A stretch of DNA of 33,315 bases from Microbispora amethystogenes (lineage in GTDB: Bacteria; Actinomycetota; Actinomycetes; Streptosporangiales; Streptosporangiaceae). The stretch covers positions 1-33,315 of the forward strand of contig NZ_BOOB01000070.1 in NCBI RefSeq assembly GCF_016863015.1, in the 5' to 3' direction. The position numbers and the translations under genes were made by a program. The notes beneath the pieces were generated by a model that saw only the letters and a list, made by a program, of their open reading frames with translations, searched no databases and was not told the origin of the DNA. Below are positions 15,162 through 23,959 of this stretch, piece after piece. Within the stretch, counting starts at the first letter, position 1; every line of letters starts with the position of its first letter.

Positions 15162-15287
15162 GCCGTCAGGGACGGATCGGGTACCCGAGGGCCCCCGCGT
15201 CGAACCCCGGGTTGGTGAAGCCGGGTCACCGCCCACATCGCATCCGGTGCTTTCACGCTGCAGGCGGTGACCTGGGCCGTGGCGCCT

Positions 15288-15884
15288 TTACGGCACCTGT
15301 CGCAGGACGTAGCTGCCGCCGGTGACGGAGTGGGTGTAGCCGTCCTTGGGGCAGCGGCCGGAGCCGCCGGGGGTGTTGCCGTCGAAGAACATGCCGGCGC
15401 ACTTGTAGCACCAGCGCCACTGCTCCTGACCGCCGGGGGAGTCGCGGTTGCCGACGTCCTCGATCAGGTAGTAGGACGAGATGGTCGGGTAGGGACCGAT
15501 CGGCGTGTGGCCCGTGGCGCCCCGGTTGGGGCAGTACCCGAGCGTGGGGTTGCCTCCGTACCAGAGCCCCTGGCAGGCGCCGCACCAGCGCCAGTTGCCC
15601 TGTCCCCGGCCGCCGTCCTCGACGGTCTTGAGGATGTAGTTCCCGCTGCCGTTGCTGTGATGACCGCCGTCGAAGACGTTCCCCGCGGGGCACGTTCCCC
15701 GCGTCCCGTTCAGCGAGTACCACAGGCCGCTGCAGCGTTCGCACCAGCGCCACCCCGCCTGGGCGGCCAGCGCGGGGGCCGACGTCGCGACGGCGAGCGC
15801 GGCGCTCGCGCCGAGGAGCAGCGGCGCACCGGCCACCATGCGCAGCACCGCCCTGCGGGACGGCTGTTGGATCGGGCTTGTCAT
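15288..15884 (-). CDS. Tat-exported protein with three WRWC zinc-ribbon-like repeats (198 aa)
   Basis: The signal peptide has a twin-arginine core (PSRRAVLRM, residues 8-16) and a hydrophobic stretch ending ALAAQA near 42. The mature protein is three copies of a unit of about 50 residues: W(R/x)WC-x2-C-x-G(L/M)(W/F)(Y/F)...C, with cores GWRWCERCSGLWYS, NWRWCGACQGLWYG and QWRWCYKCAGMFFD. Each is followed by a Gly-rich GH(H/T)... strand and a YxL(x)xV ending. Three Cys per unit suggest metal or disulfide pairing. GGAGG six bases before the ATG at 15884 sets the start. Proteins of this repeat type are common in actinomycetes but uncharacterised; Tat export suggests folding or metal loading in the cytoplasm. 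Confidence 0.8.
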   Translation of the reverse strand: MTSPIQQPSRRAVLRMVAGAPLLLGASAALAVATSAPALAAQAGWRWCERCSGLWYSLNGTRGTCPAGNVFDGGHHSNGSGNYILKTVEDGGRGQGNWRWCGACQGLWYGGNPTLGYCPNRGATGHTPIGPYPTISSYYLIEDVGNRDSPGGQEQWRWCYKCAGMFFDGNTPGGSGRCPKDGYTHSVTGGSYVLRQVP

Positions 15885-16045
15885 GAGCGTCCTCCATTCC
15901 GACTGGACGCCCCGACTATCAGGCGACATCCGACGGCCTCGGAAGGCTTTCCGGCGCGATCCGTACAAGGCCGTACAAGCGCGGTAACTCTCGACTCCGT
16001 ACGACGGACTACATAAGGAGACCGTTTCCCGGAGGAGGCGCGGCG

Positions 16046-19000
16046 GTGGCTCAGGACGCGGCGGGACCGGATCCGGGCCGGATCCGCGACCGGGAGGGCT
16101 TCGCCCGGGAACTCACCATGCTCCGCGAGCGGGCCGGGCTGACCGTACGGCAGGTCGCGATGCGGGCGGGCAGCCCCGGCGCGCACAGCACCATCGGCGA
16201 CTGGTTCGCAGGTCGGGGGCTGCCTTCACTGGCCCTGCGGGAGCTGTTCGAGCGGGTGCTGACGGTCTGCGGCGCGGCCGAGGTCGCCGCCTGGGTGGAC
16301 GCCTGGCAGCGCGTACGGCGGGGACGGTCGCGCAGGCGAGCAGGTGTCGAGCCCTACCGAGGGCTGGCGGGCTTCGAGGCCGAGCACGCCGCGTGGTTCT
16401 TCGGCCGGAACGCCCTGACCGAGCGCCTCCTCCGCGCGGTCACCGAACTGGACGGCACTGAAGCGGACGGCACCGAACCGGGCGGCACTGAACTGGGCGG
16501 CACTGAACTGGGCGGCGACCAACCGGACGGCGGCGGGTTGCTGCTGGTGATCGGCGCCTCCGGTGCGGGCAAGTCCTCGCTGCTGCGGGCCGGGCTTGTC
16601 GCGGCGCTGCGCGAGCGGGGACGTGCGGTCACCGTCTGCACTCCGGCTTCGCGTCCCGTCATCGCGGCCCGGCCGGGCGAGGTCCTCATCGTGGACCAGT
16701 TCGAGGAGATCTTCACGGTCTCCCGTGAACCAGCCTCCCGTGAACCAGCCTCCCGTGAACCAGCCTCCCGTGAACCAGCCTCCCGCGAGCCCGTCTCCCG
16801 GGAGCCGGAGCAGGCGGCGTTCGTGGACGCGCTGGTGCGGGCCGCGGCCGGCGGCGCCGTGGTGGTCATCGGCCTGCGCGCCGACTTCTACGGCCACCTG
16901 CTGCGGTTTCCGGTGCTGGCGGCGGCCGCGCAACACGGTCAGGTGCCCGTCGGCCCCATGACCAGGGACGAACTGCGCGACGCCATCGTGGAACCGGCGC
17001 GCAAGGCCGGCCTGACCGTCGAGGACGCACTGGTCGAACTACTGCTCCGCGAAGCCGGCCGCGCCCACGACGCCGGGGTCCTGCCGCTGTTGTCGCACGC
17101 GCTCTACGCCACCTGGCTGAACGACCAGGGCCACGGCCTGACCGTGGCCGGCTACCAGGAGGCGGGTGGCATCGAGGGCGCCGTGGCCGCCAGCGCCACC
17201 GAGATCTACGAGGAGCTCTCCCCCGAGCGGCGTGAGCTCGCGCGGCGGCTGTTCCTGCATCTCGTGCACGTCTCCGCCGACGCCCCCGACACCCGCCGCA
17301 GGGTCTCCCCGGCCGATCTGCCGTCTCCCGGGCCCGCCATGACCGAGGTGCTGCACCGGTTCGCCGACCAGCGCCTGCTCACCCTCGACCAGGAAACCGT
17401 GGAGATCACGCATGAGGCCCTGCTGTCCGCCTGGCCCCTGCTCGCAGACTGGCTGGCCGCCGACCGGGCCGCCCTGCTGCTCGGCCGCAGGTTCGCCACC
17501 GACGCCCAGGCCTGGCGGCACGAACGAAGCGACCCTGACGTGCTGTACCGGGGAGCGCGGCTGCTCGCCGCGCAGGAGTGGGCGCAGCGGCATCCCTCCG
17601 ATGTCACTCCGACCATGGCCGACTTCCTGCGGGCCTCGGGCCGCCAGGTGCGCCGCCGCACCCGCCGCCTCTACCAGACCATCGCCGCCCTGGTGGCTCT
17701 GGTGGTCGTCGCCGCCGTCGCCGCCGTGACCGCCTCGCAGGCCCAGCGCACCGCCGTCCGCCAGCGCGACCAGGCCCTCTCGCGCAGGCTCGCGGGCGAC
17801 GCCATCGCGTTGCGCGGGACCAATCCCGCGCTGTCCGCACAGCTGGGCCTGGCCGCCTACCGCCTGGCCGACACGCCCGAGGCGCGCGGCAGCGTCCTGT
17901 CGGCGCCTGCCGTGCCGTACGCGACCCGGCTGACCGCGCACCGCGCCCCGGCCTACGCGACGGCCTTCACCCCTGACGGCCGGATCCTCGCCACGGCGGG
18001 CCTCGACCGCACCGTACGCCTGTGGAACGTCTCCGACCCGCATCGTCCCGCGCCCCTCGCGGTCGTCGACGCCTCCGACGGGGTGATGTCGGCCGCGTTC
18101 CGGCCCGACGGCCGGATCCTGGCCACCTCCGGAGCCGATCACACCGCGCGGCTCTGGGACGTGACCGACGCCCGGCGGCCGCGCCCTCTCGCCGTCCTCC
18201 GGGGACACACCGACGCCGTACGCACGGTCGCCTTCGATCCTCGGGGCCGCCTGCTGGTGACGGCGAGCTACGACCGTACGGCCGGGTTGTGGGACGTGTC
18301 CGACCCGGGCCGGGCCTTACGGATCGCCACGCTCACCGGCTACTCCGAGGGGCTCACCTCGGCGGTCTTCTCACCGGATCACGACGTCCTGGTCACCACC
18401 TCGGCCGACGCGGCCGTACGGGTCTGGGACGTCGGCGATCCCCGGCATCCACGCGCTCTGCCCAGTCTGAAAGGCCACACCGACCGCGTTCTGTGCGCCG
18501 CCTTCACCTCCGACGGGCGCCTCCTGGCGACGGGCGGGTTCGACAACACCATCCGGCTGTGGGACCTGCGGCACCCCGACCGGCCGCGGCCGGTCGGGGT
18601 GCTGACCGGACACCAGAACGGCATCGTCTCCCTGGCCTTCGCCCCCGGTGGACGGACCCTGGCCTCCGGCAGCTACGACCGCACCGCCCGCGTGTGGGAC
18701 GTGACCGACCCCGCCTTCCCGAGCGAACCCCTCGTCCTCAGCGGTCACGCCGACGTGGTCTATTCGGTGGCGTTCAGCCCTGACGGCCGGAGCCTGGCCA
18801 CCGCGGGCAAGGACACCACCGTACGGGTGTGGGACCTGCGGACCTCCGTGCTGAGCGGGCACAGCAGCCCGGTCCAGTCTCTCGCCGCGAGCCCCGACGG
18901 GCGCCTGCTCGTGGCCGGCGGCTATCGCACCGCCCGCGTGTGGGACGTCGCCGCTCCGGGGGGACCCGTGCCGCTCGCCACCCTGACCGGCCACACCGAC

Positions 19001-19900
19001 AACATCACCGCGGCCGCCTTCCACCCCGAAGGCCGGCTGCTCGCGACCGGCGGGCAGGACCGCACGGTCCGCCTGTGGGACCTGTCCGACCCGCGCCGCC
19101 CGCGGAGTCTCACGGTGCAGGCCCGCCATGAGGCCAACGTGACCTCGGTCGCCTTCGCCCCCGGCGGCGACCTGCTGGCCGGGGCGAGCGCCGACGGCAC
19201 GATCGACCTGTGGCGGGTCTCCGATCCGCGCCGCCCGGCCCACCTCACCACGCTCGGCGGCGGCAACGGCTCCGTCGACGCGATCGCCTTCGTGCGAAGC
19301 AGCCGGGACGGCCTGCTCCTCGCCGGCGCGGGCGCGGACGGCGTCATCCGGCTGTGGCGGGTGGCCGACCCGCCCGACCGGCTCGACCCGCGCGACCCGC
19401 GCGACCCGGCGGCCCTGCGGGGACAGACCGGCGCCGTCACCCGTGTCGCCGTCTCCCCGGCCGGCCGCACCCTGGCCGGCGCCGGCCTGGACGGCAGCGT
19501 ACGGCTGTGGGACCTGACAAACGGCCCACGCGACGCCCGGGTCGTCGCCACGCTGACCGGCCACGCCGACGCTGTCACGGGCGCCGCCTTCAGCCCGGAC
19601 GGCCATACGCTCGCCACCGGCAGCCTGGACGGCAGCGTACGGCTGTGGGTTGTGGACAACGCGCGCGATGTCCGCGTCGTCGCCACGCTCACCGGCCACG
19701 ACGGCCGGGTCCAGACCCTCACCTACCTCCCCGGCGGCCGCGCCGTCGCCACCGGCGGCGAGGACACGACCGTCCGCCTGTGGGACGTCGACGCCGGACA
19801 CGCGGCCCGGAGGATCTGCGCTTTCGCCCACCCGCCCGTCACCCGCGCCGAGTGGGCCGCCTACCTCCCCTCCGACCTGCCCTTCCGCCCTCCGTGCTGA
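16046..19900 (+). CDS. HTH-NTPase-TM-WD40 nSTAND-like protein (1284 aa)
   Basis: Order: an XRE-type HTH (about residues 12-60, LRERAGLTVRQVAMRAGS), a P-loop NTPase with Walker A GASGAGKSSLL (169-179) and Walker B VLIVDQFEEIF (about 213-223), a helical region with THEALLSAWPLL, one hydrophobic segment (about 545-563, IAALVALVVVAAVAAVTA), and about 14 WD40 repeats (about 629-1284), each ending RLWDV/L-x-D. Two low-complexity inserts lie beside the NTPase core: a (D/G)GTE(x) tract near 137-155 and SREPA repeats near 226-255. The GTG start has GGAGGAGG upstream. Homologues act as large signal-sensing scaffolds and some nSTAND NTPases are anti-phage; the function here is unknown. Confidence 0.88.
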   Translation: MAQDAAGPDPGRIRDREGFARELTMLRERAGLTVRQVAMRAGSPGAHSTIGDWFAGRGLPSLALRELFERVLTVCGAAEVAAWVDAWQRVRRGRSRRRAGVEPYRGLAGFEAEHAAWFFGRNALTERLLRAVTELDGTEADGTEPGGTELGGTELGGDQPDGGGLLLVIGASGAGKSSLLRAGLVAALRERGRAVTVCTPASRPVIAARPGEVLIVDQFEEIFTVSREPASREPASREPASREPASREPVSREPEQAAFVDALVRAAAGGAVVVIGLRADFYGHLLRFPVLAAAAQHGQVPVGPMTRDELRDAIVEPARKAGLTVEDALVELLLREAGRAHDAGVLPLLSHALYATWLNDQGHGLTVAGYQEAGGIEGAVAASATEIYEELSPERRELARRLFLHLVHVSADAPDTRRRVSPADLPSPGPAMTEVLHRFADQRLLTLDQETVEITHEALLSAWPLLADWLAADRAALLLGRRFATDAQAWRHERSDPDVLYRGARLLAAQEWAQRHPSDVTPTMADFLRASGRQVRRRTRRLYQTIAALVALVVVAAVAAVTASQAQRTAVRQRDQALSRRLAGDAIALRGTNPALSAQLGLAAYRLADTPEARGSVLSAPAVPYATRLTAHRAPAYATAFTPDGRILATAGLDRTVRLWNVSDPHRPAPLAVVDASDGVMSAAFRPDGRILATSGADHTARLWDVTDARRPRPLAVLRGHTDAVRTVAFDPRGRLLVTASYDRTAGLWDVSDPGRALRIATLTGYSEGLTSAVFSPDHDVLVTTSADAAVRVWDVGDPRHPRALPSLKGHTDRVLCAAFTSDGRLLATGGFDNTIRLWDLRHPDRPRPVGVLTGHQNGIVSLAFAPGGRTLASGSYDRTARVWDVTDPAFPSEPLVLSGHADVVYSVAFSPDGRSLATAGKDTTVRVWDLRTSVLSGHSSPVQSLAASPDGRLLVAGGYRTARVWDVAAPGGPVPLATLTGHTDNITAAAFHPEGRLLATGGQDRTVRLWDLSDPRRPRSLTVQARHEANVTSVAFAPGGDLLAGASADGTIDLWRVSDPRRPAHLTTLGGGNGSVDAIAFVRSSRDGLLLAGAGADGVIRLWRVADPPDRLDPRDPRDPAALRGQTGAVTRVAVSPAGRTLAGAGLDGSVRLWDLTNGPRDARVVATLTGHADAVTGAAFSPDGHTLATGSLDGSVRLWVVDNARDVRVVATLTGHDGRVQTLTYLPGGRAVATGGEDTTVRLWDVDAGHAARRICAFAHPPVTRAEWAAYLPSDLPFRPPC
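16721..16810 (+). repeat. 15-bp tandem repeat coding for (SREPA)n
   Basis: The unit TCCCGTGAACCAGCC occurs four times exactly from 16721 to 16780, then twice in diverged form. The unit length keeps the frame, so copy number can vary without breaking the protein. It sits directly after the Walker B segment. Confidence 0.85.
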
Positions 19901-19904
19901 GCCG

Positions 19905-20300
19905 TCAGGCGGCGTTGTAGAAGGGGACGTATCCGGCGCAGCTGGAGGTCGTCAGCCGCTTGAGAGACGAGACCTTGTCGTTGAACTTCCACGGCGACGA
20001 CCCGAGGTTCTCGACCCACTCTCCCGGCCGGATGCAGAAATGCCGGTCCTTGTAGTCGCGGTCGTCGTACAGGACCCAGGCGAAGACGTCGCTGTTCTTC
20101 ACGGAGCTGGCCACGTCGTTCTCCCACCACCCGTAGAGCGCCACGCGGTCGGTGGTGTAGGCGTGGGGGTAACCCTTGTAGCCGGAGTCCTCGTACAGGG
20201 TGATCCCGACCCAGCCGGCGTGGGCCGGCGCCACGGTGACGCCGATCGCGGCGGTGGCGAGCGCCGCCGTGGCGAGCAGGGTCCTGAGCGTTCTTCTCAC
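19905..20300 (-). CDS. Secreted peptidase inhibitor family I36-like protein (131 aa)
   Basis: A signal peptide covers about residues 1-28 (VRRTLRTLLATAALATAAIG to AHA). The mature domain shows the beta/gamma-crystallin-like pattern of the I36/SMI inhibitor family: ITLYEDSGYKGYPHAY, SSVKNSDVFAWVLYDDRDYKDRHFCIRPGEWVENLG and KFNDKVSSLKRL. Two Cys (in HFCIRPG and SSCAGY) may pair. The GTG at 20300 is preceded by AGGAGG at 4-base spacing, so I prefer it to the ATG at 20321. The gene is tail-to-tail with the WD40 gene, only 4 bases apart. Confidence 0.78.
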   Translation of the reverse strand: MRRTLRTLLATAALATAAIGVTVAPAHAGWVGITLYEDSGYKGYPHAYTTDRVALYGWWENDVASSVKNSDVFAWVLYDDRDYKDRHFCIRPGEWVENLGSSPWKFNDKVSSLKRLTTSSCAGYVPFYNAA

Positions 20301-20974
20301 GTTTCCTCCTGTGCGGTGCATGGGAGGAGCGTGTCAGCCGCCTCTTGGCGCCCACTGATACCGGGACTTGGCGTCCACTCGTACGGCGGTTGTGGACCGC
20401 TGGACCATCGCGTCGAAACCGGCGCCTGCGAGGCGTGGCACGCGACATCGCGGTATTCATCATCAGGATAAATCCGGTCCTGATGTGATTGTGCGCCTTT
20501 CGGAGTCGATACAAATATCAGTCCACGGGCAAGAATTCCCTGTGCCGTCTTCCCGAGGAGGAAAGCAAGGCGCTGTGTGGCTGATCCCTGGTGGGTCATT
20601 TTGCCGGACATTCCCGCCTTTCTGGCGCAACTTCCGAGGGGCCTGCGTTGCCGAGACTCACTACCTTTGCGAGCGCGCTCGCACTCAATGTCCTAATGGC
20701 CGTCGCCGCCGCCGGGGCCGCTGGAGCCGCCACGGCTGGGCCACCTGCCACCGCCTGGAGCCAGCACGCCCGGGTTCAGCACGCCGCGGGGCCGCCCGGT
20801 CCGCACGCGTCCGGTGCTTCGAACTCCCAGCGTCCCCCGCCCCCACGCCCACCCGTACGCCGACACCCGGCCCCACGCCCACGCCTACTCCCACACCGGC
20901 ACCAACCCCGTGAGCCCCGGCGCGCTGCTGGCCACGGTGACGGTGAACACCTCACTGACGCCTGAGAAGCGAAG

Positions 20975-21007
20975 GGGCCCGGCGGACACACCGTGTCCGC
21001 CGGGCCC
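20975..21007. terminator. Hairpin terminator downstream of the leftward RiPP operon
   Basis: Perfect 15-bp GC-rich stem with a 3-base loop, about 100 bases beyond the methyltransferase stop. Actinomycete terminators often lack a T-run. Confidence 0.7.
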
Positions 21008-21048
21008 TCGGCAAGGACCCACTGAACGGTGATCTTGTCGACCTCGAC
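20975..21048. repeat. Left copy of peptidase 3' tail plus hairpin, flanking the RiPP cluster
   Basis: A 15-bp hairpin (GGGCCCGGCGGACAC, 20975-20989, with its complement 20993-21007) is followed by 21021-21042, identical over 22 bases to 31999-32020, the codons for the peptidase end VDKITVQ. The stop codon is changed here (TAG to TGG in the minus frame). The hairpin probably terminates the leftward methyltransferase operon. Confidence 0.8.
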
Positions 21049-21108
21049 GAACCGTCGCGTTCCAATGCGCGCCGGGTGCGGCGAGCCGGCCGGGTCGCAT
21101 GGTTGCGA

Positions 21109-22314
21109 TCAGCCCTTCACCACTGCCAGGTTCGCGCGCCCATCACCCTCATAGCGGTATCGGAGACGGATCTGATCACCCGATGCGACCTCGATCGCTG
21201 AAGACAGGGCCCAGCAGGCGGTGAACCAGTGACTCCGCTCGTCGCCAAGCCAGGGGGCGGTCGACATGGACACGTTGGGGGACATCTGCGCGTCGAAGTA
21301 GAGAACTGCGCCGGAGACGGTGCCTGGCCGGGAAACGGTGAGAGTGACGTCTCCCTCGAACACCCGGGCGTTCTCCCGGAGATCGATCCTGCTGAGCGGC
21401 TGCGGAGCCGACATTCGCTGCCACTGCCGGACGGCCTCCGGCCTCTCGTAGAACCCGGCGACTCGCTCTCGGTCGGCCTGCAGCATGGGGGAGAAGTCGA
21501 TGCCGTAGCGATTCCGCCATCGCTCGATCTGCCCGGGGAGGATGCGCTGCTGCCCTACGGTGCTTTCGGGCATGTCCACCAGGTACAGATAGGTGTCGAA
21601 TGACAAGGGGATCAGCCGGGCATCCGGTGTGAGCAGACGGGCCCTGGCGTCCTGGACCGACTCCCAGATGACCATGTCCAGGGCTTCGTTGCCCACGATG
21701 TCGGTGGTCAGGACCGTCGCGGGCTCGGGCAGCACGGTCGTGCTGGACCAACCCTTGACGAAGGTTATGCGGTCGGCGACGCCGTTGGCCTCGGCCACTC
21801 GCGCGGCGAGGTCACCGCTTCTCGCCGGCTCTACCGCGTAGACGTGCCTGGCACCGGCTTTGGCGGCAGCGATGGCCAGAATCCCCGAGCCGGAGCCGAG
21901 ATCGAGCACGACATCGTCAGGAGTCACCACCTCGTCGATCGCCCGGATGAAGGTGGCCTTCCTGACCGGATCCTCCAGGATGCGGATGTTCAGATGGGCC
22001 AGCCCGTACCCCCCGGTCGGGAACATCAGCGGGGTGAACCCGTTGGGCGGTTCCTCGGTGAGAATGCCGACGCCCACCATCATGCTGAGCGTGGTCAGCG
22101 TCTCCTCCACCGCACGGCGACCTTTGAGCCGCGGTCCAAGGCGCCGCATGCATTCGGCGACAGAAGTCGGGGCATGAAAGACGTCGAGTAGTCCGAGGGC
22201 GTGCTGGCCGAACTCCCACACGCGCTGATCGTGATGGACACGGACCAGGTTCGCGCTCTCCAACTCCATGTAGAGCTCAGGCACCCGCTGCAACAACGTA
22301 TCGGCCTTCAGCAT
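21109..22314 (-). CDS. PRMT-like SAM methyltransferase, TvaG-like (401 aa)
   Basis: The SAM-binding core starts with VVLDLGSGSGILAIAAAKAG (135-154), an acidic ribose ligand in YAVEP (E162) and DIVGNEALD in place of the PRMT double-E loop. LAHLNIRILEDPVRKATFIRAI (105-126) matches the PRMT entry helix. The C-terminal half is a beta-barrel-like region. The N-terminal 100 residues form a separate winged-helix-like unit (LVRVHHDQRVWEFGQHALGLLDVF). In thioviridamide-type pathways this family dimethylates the core His. The precursor here has that His at the penultimate position. Its start overlaps the flavoprotein end by 7 bases, making it the last gene of the leftward operon. Confidence 0.82.
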   Translation of the reverse strand: MLKADTLLQRVPELYMELESANLVRVHHDQRVWEFGQHALGLLDVFHAPTSVAECMRRLGPRLKGRRAVEETLTTLSMMVGVGILTEEPPNGFTPLMFPTGGYGLAHLNIRILEDPVRKATFIRAIDEVVTPDDVVLDLGSGSGILAIAAAKAGARHVYAVEPARSGDLAARVAEANGVADRITFVKGWSSTTVLPEPATVLTTDIVGNEALDMVIWESVQDARARLLTPDARLIPLSFDTYLYLVDMPESTVGQQRILPGQIERWRNRYGIDFSPMLQADRERVAGFYERPEAVRQWQRMSAPQPLSRIDLRENARVFEGDVTLTVSRPGTVSGAVLYFDAQMSPNVSMSTAPWLGDERSHWFTACWALSSAIEVASGDQIRLRYRYEGDGRANLAVVKG

Positions 22315-22913
22315 CCTTCAGCTCCTTGAGATTGTTCTCCGGGACGTGCCGCCAGCGCCTGCGCGATCGCGGTGATCAACGGCCGCCGGAAGTCCCCGAG
22401 GGATCCCGATTCCGCCTCGCCGGTGGCGAACGCGACGCCGCCCCCCGGTTCCACCACCCGATGACCGTCTTCACGCAGCCGGACGATGTTCCGCTGGACC
22501 GCGGGTTTCTCCCACATGGCCTGGCTCATGGCCGGGACGAGGACGACCGGGCAGGTGGCTGCCAGGAGGATCGAGGTCAGCAGATCGTCGGCGATGCCGT
22601 TGGCCACCTTCCCCAGGAAGTTCGCCGTGGCGGGAAGAACCGCGACGACCTCGGCCCAGGTGGCCATCGTCACGTGTGAGTCACGCCCGGCCGGCAGGTC
22701 GTCCCAACTGGAGAAGGTCGTGCACGAAGCAACCGCTCTCAGCGACTCCTCGGTCACGAATCGCCGTGCCATCGCGGTCAGCACCACGCGGACCTCGGTC
22801 ACGCCGAGCTTCAGGCTGAGCCAGGGAAGGAGGTGCGGGACGGTGAGAGACGACACCGAGCCGCAGACGCCGAGCAGGAGCCTCAGTGACCCCTGCTGCG
22901 GAGGAACCGTCAC
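22308..22913 (-). CDS. Cysteine-decarboxylase-type flavoprotein, TvaF/EpiD-like (201 aa)
   Basis: Features of the HFCD flavoprotein family are present: GVCGSVSS near the N-terminus for FMN binding, the catalytic His in SHVTMATWAE, the PATANFLGKVANGIADDLL motif (PxANxxxxK type) and the substrate-clamp PAMSQAMWEKPAVQRNI. The enzyme should oxidatively decarboxylate the C-terminal Cys of the precursor to an enethiol, one half of the AviMeCys ring. The GTG at 22913 overlaps the upstream stop (GTGA) and gives a normal N-terminus; a GTG at 22943 is the alternative. It is coupled to both neighbours by overlap. Confidence 0.85.
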   Translation of the reverse strand: MTVPPQQGSLRLLLGVCGSVSSLTVPHLLPWLSLKLGVTEVRVVLTAMARRFVTEESLRAVASCTTFSSWDDLPAGRDSHVTMATWAEVVAVLPATANFLGKVANGIADDLLTSILLAATCPVVLVPAMSQAMWEKPAVQRNIVRLREDGHRVVEPGGGVAFATGEAESGSLGDFRRPLITAIAQALAARPGEQSQGAEGC

Positions 22914-23854
22914 GGGTCTGTCGTTTCGCGGAGGACCAGCCACTGTTTCTCGACTTTCGGTAGGACGTCGTACACGGCGTCATCTGGCCCGAAGGCCCAG
23001 TTCGCCTGCGCGTAATGATTGATCACCCTTCGGGCGGTGAGAACGGTCAGCCGTTCGAGTCCGGCGGCGTCCAGCGAATGGCCGACGGCCGCCTGGTAAC
23101 GGGACAGGAACGCCTTGAGACGCCCATGGAGACGCGGAGCGTCCATGCCCGTCAGCGCGGCCGCTTCGAGGACCTCGGCAAGGAGATACGCGACATCGCT
23201 CAACGGATCTCCGACTCCGGCTTCGCGCCATCCGAGGACGGCCACCGGCGACGTGAGGGCGCACACGCCGGTCGAGAACCTGCCGTGGACGATTGACCGC
23301 CTCCGCGCTGTCGGGCCTGGCCCGCCGGCCGCACCCGACAGCAGTGGCGTCAGGTGCAGCGGCAGTCGCTCCACGGCCTTCCGTATCCCTGTCGACGCCT
23401 CGCTGTCCGACGCGATCCAGGCGGTGGCCGTGGTCCGGTCCGGCAGGGCCTGCGCGACCTGGTCCACCGGGATCCGGTGCAGTGCCCCCAGGAAAGAGGC
23501 CAGACCCTCCAGCGTGGTACGCCACCAGTCCTCCCCTGCGGATTCCCGGTCGAACAGCCGATCGCAGAGCAGCCCGGGGGTGGGCAGGGCGTGCCAGGTC
23601 GCGAGATCATGACCGCGCACACGAGGGGGAACAGCGACTGCGCCGACCCGCGGCACGACCCGAAACAGAGCGGCGACGCCGGAATTCCCCAAGTAGGCGC
23701 CGCCAGGCCTTCGCAGGTACTCGGCCCAGCGAAACCCGTCTCGGGTCGACGCGCAGATTCTGTGGACGAAAGGGCCGCGTATCGACCGCGCCGCTTTCCA
23801 GTCGGCGGTCTCAGCGGGACTTCCCGAATTCTGATGAACCGTCAGGTTGACCAC
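22910..23854 (-). CDS. Degenerate APH-like protein, TvaD-like (314 aa)
   Basis: The fold pattern of aminoglycoside phosphotransferases is recognisable: FLGALHRIP, then IVHGRFSTGVCALTS where HxDxxxxN would be, then VLGWREAGVGDPLSDVAYLL where the metal-binding DWExAxxGDP would be. Both key Asp residues are replaced (Arg in HGR, Gly in GWRE), so kinase activity is unlikely. In thioamitide and class V lanthipeptide clusters such APH-like proteins work with HopA1-type and flavin proteins in ring formation. It begins at a GTG with a weak ribosome site and opens the leftward operon. A partner or scaffold role is inferred. Confidence 0.72.
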   Translation of the reverse strand: MVNLTVHQNSGSPAETADWKAARSIRGPFVHRICASTRDGFRWAEYLRRPGGAYLGNSGVAALFRVVPRVGAVAVPPRVRGHDLATWHALPTPGLLCDRLFDRESAGEDWWRTTLEGLASFLGALHRIPVDQVAQALPDRTTATAWIASDSEASTGIRKAVERLPLHLTPLLSGAAGGPGPTARRRSIVHGRFSTGVCALTSPVAVLGWREAGVGDPLSDVAYLLAEVLEAAALTGMDAPRLHGRLKAFLSRYQAAVGHSLDAAGLERLTVLTARRVINHYAQANWAFGPDDAVYDVLPKVEKQWLVLRETTDP

Positions 23855-23931
23855 CTATTTCGGCCGATCCGCACCACGTTGCCGCAGTCTCTGATCTCGC
23901 AGACAGCCTAGGTGGCGACTATTTCGCTATC

Positions 23932-23959
23932 AAGCGACACATTCACTGTAGTGTCGCTT
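23932..23959. promoter_or_regulatory. Inverted repeat in the divergent RiPP promoter region
   Basis: AAGCGACAC (23932-23940), a 10-base spacer and the exact inverse GTGTCGCTT (23951-23959). The related motif GCGACTA occurs on both sides (23915-23921, 23962-23968). It lies between the leftward APH-like gene and the precursor gene, so one bound dimer could control both operons. The TetR protein of the cluster is a candidate. Confidence 0.68.

Larger units (their letters stand above)
20301..21108. other. Intergenic stretch with a possible decayed secreted-protein gene
   Basis: A TTG at 20648 after GAGGGG opens a frame beginning PRLTTFASALALNVLMAVAA, which looks like a signal peptide. A Thr-Pro linker (PTPTPTPTPAPTP) then appears in another frame at 20830-20912, and a third frame carries GALLATVTVNTSLTP. 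This fits a secreted protein gene broken by frameshifts, but could be chance in GC-rich DNA. From 20975 comes the repeated hairpin and peptidase tail described separately. Confidence 0.35.

Noticed and set aside
16721..16810. Possible CRISPR-like short repeats
   Set aside because: Units are contiguous without spacers and in frame inside a coding gene; no cas genes are present.
18371..19831. 486-residue frame antisense to the WD40 region
   Set aside because: Mirror of the WD40 repeats; the repeating pattern simply follows the sense strand.
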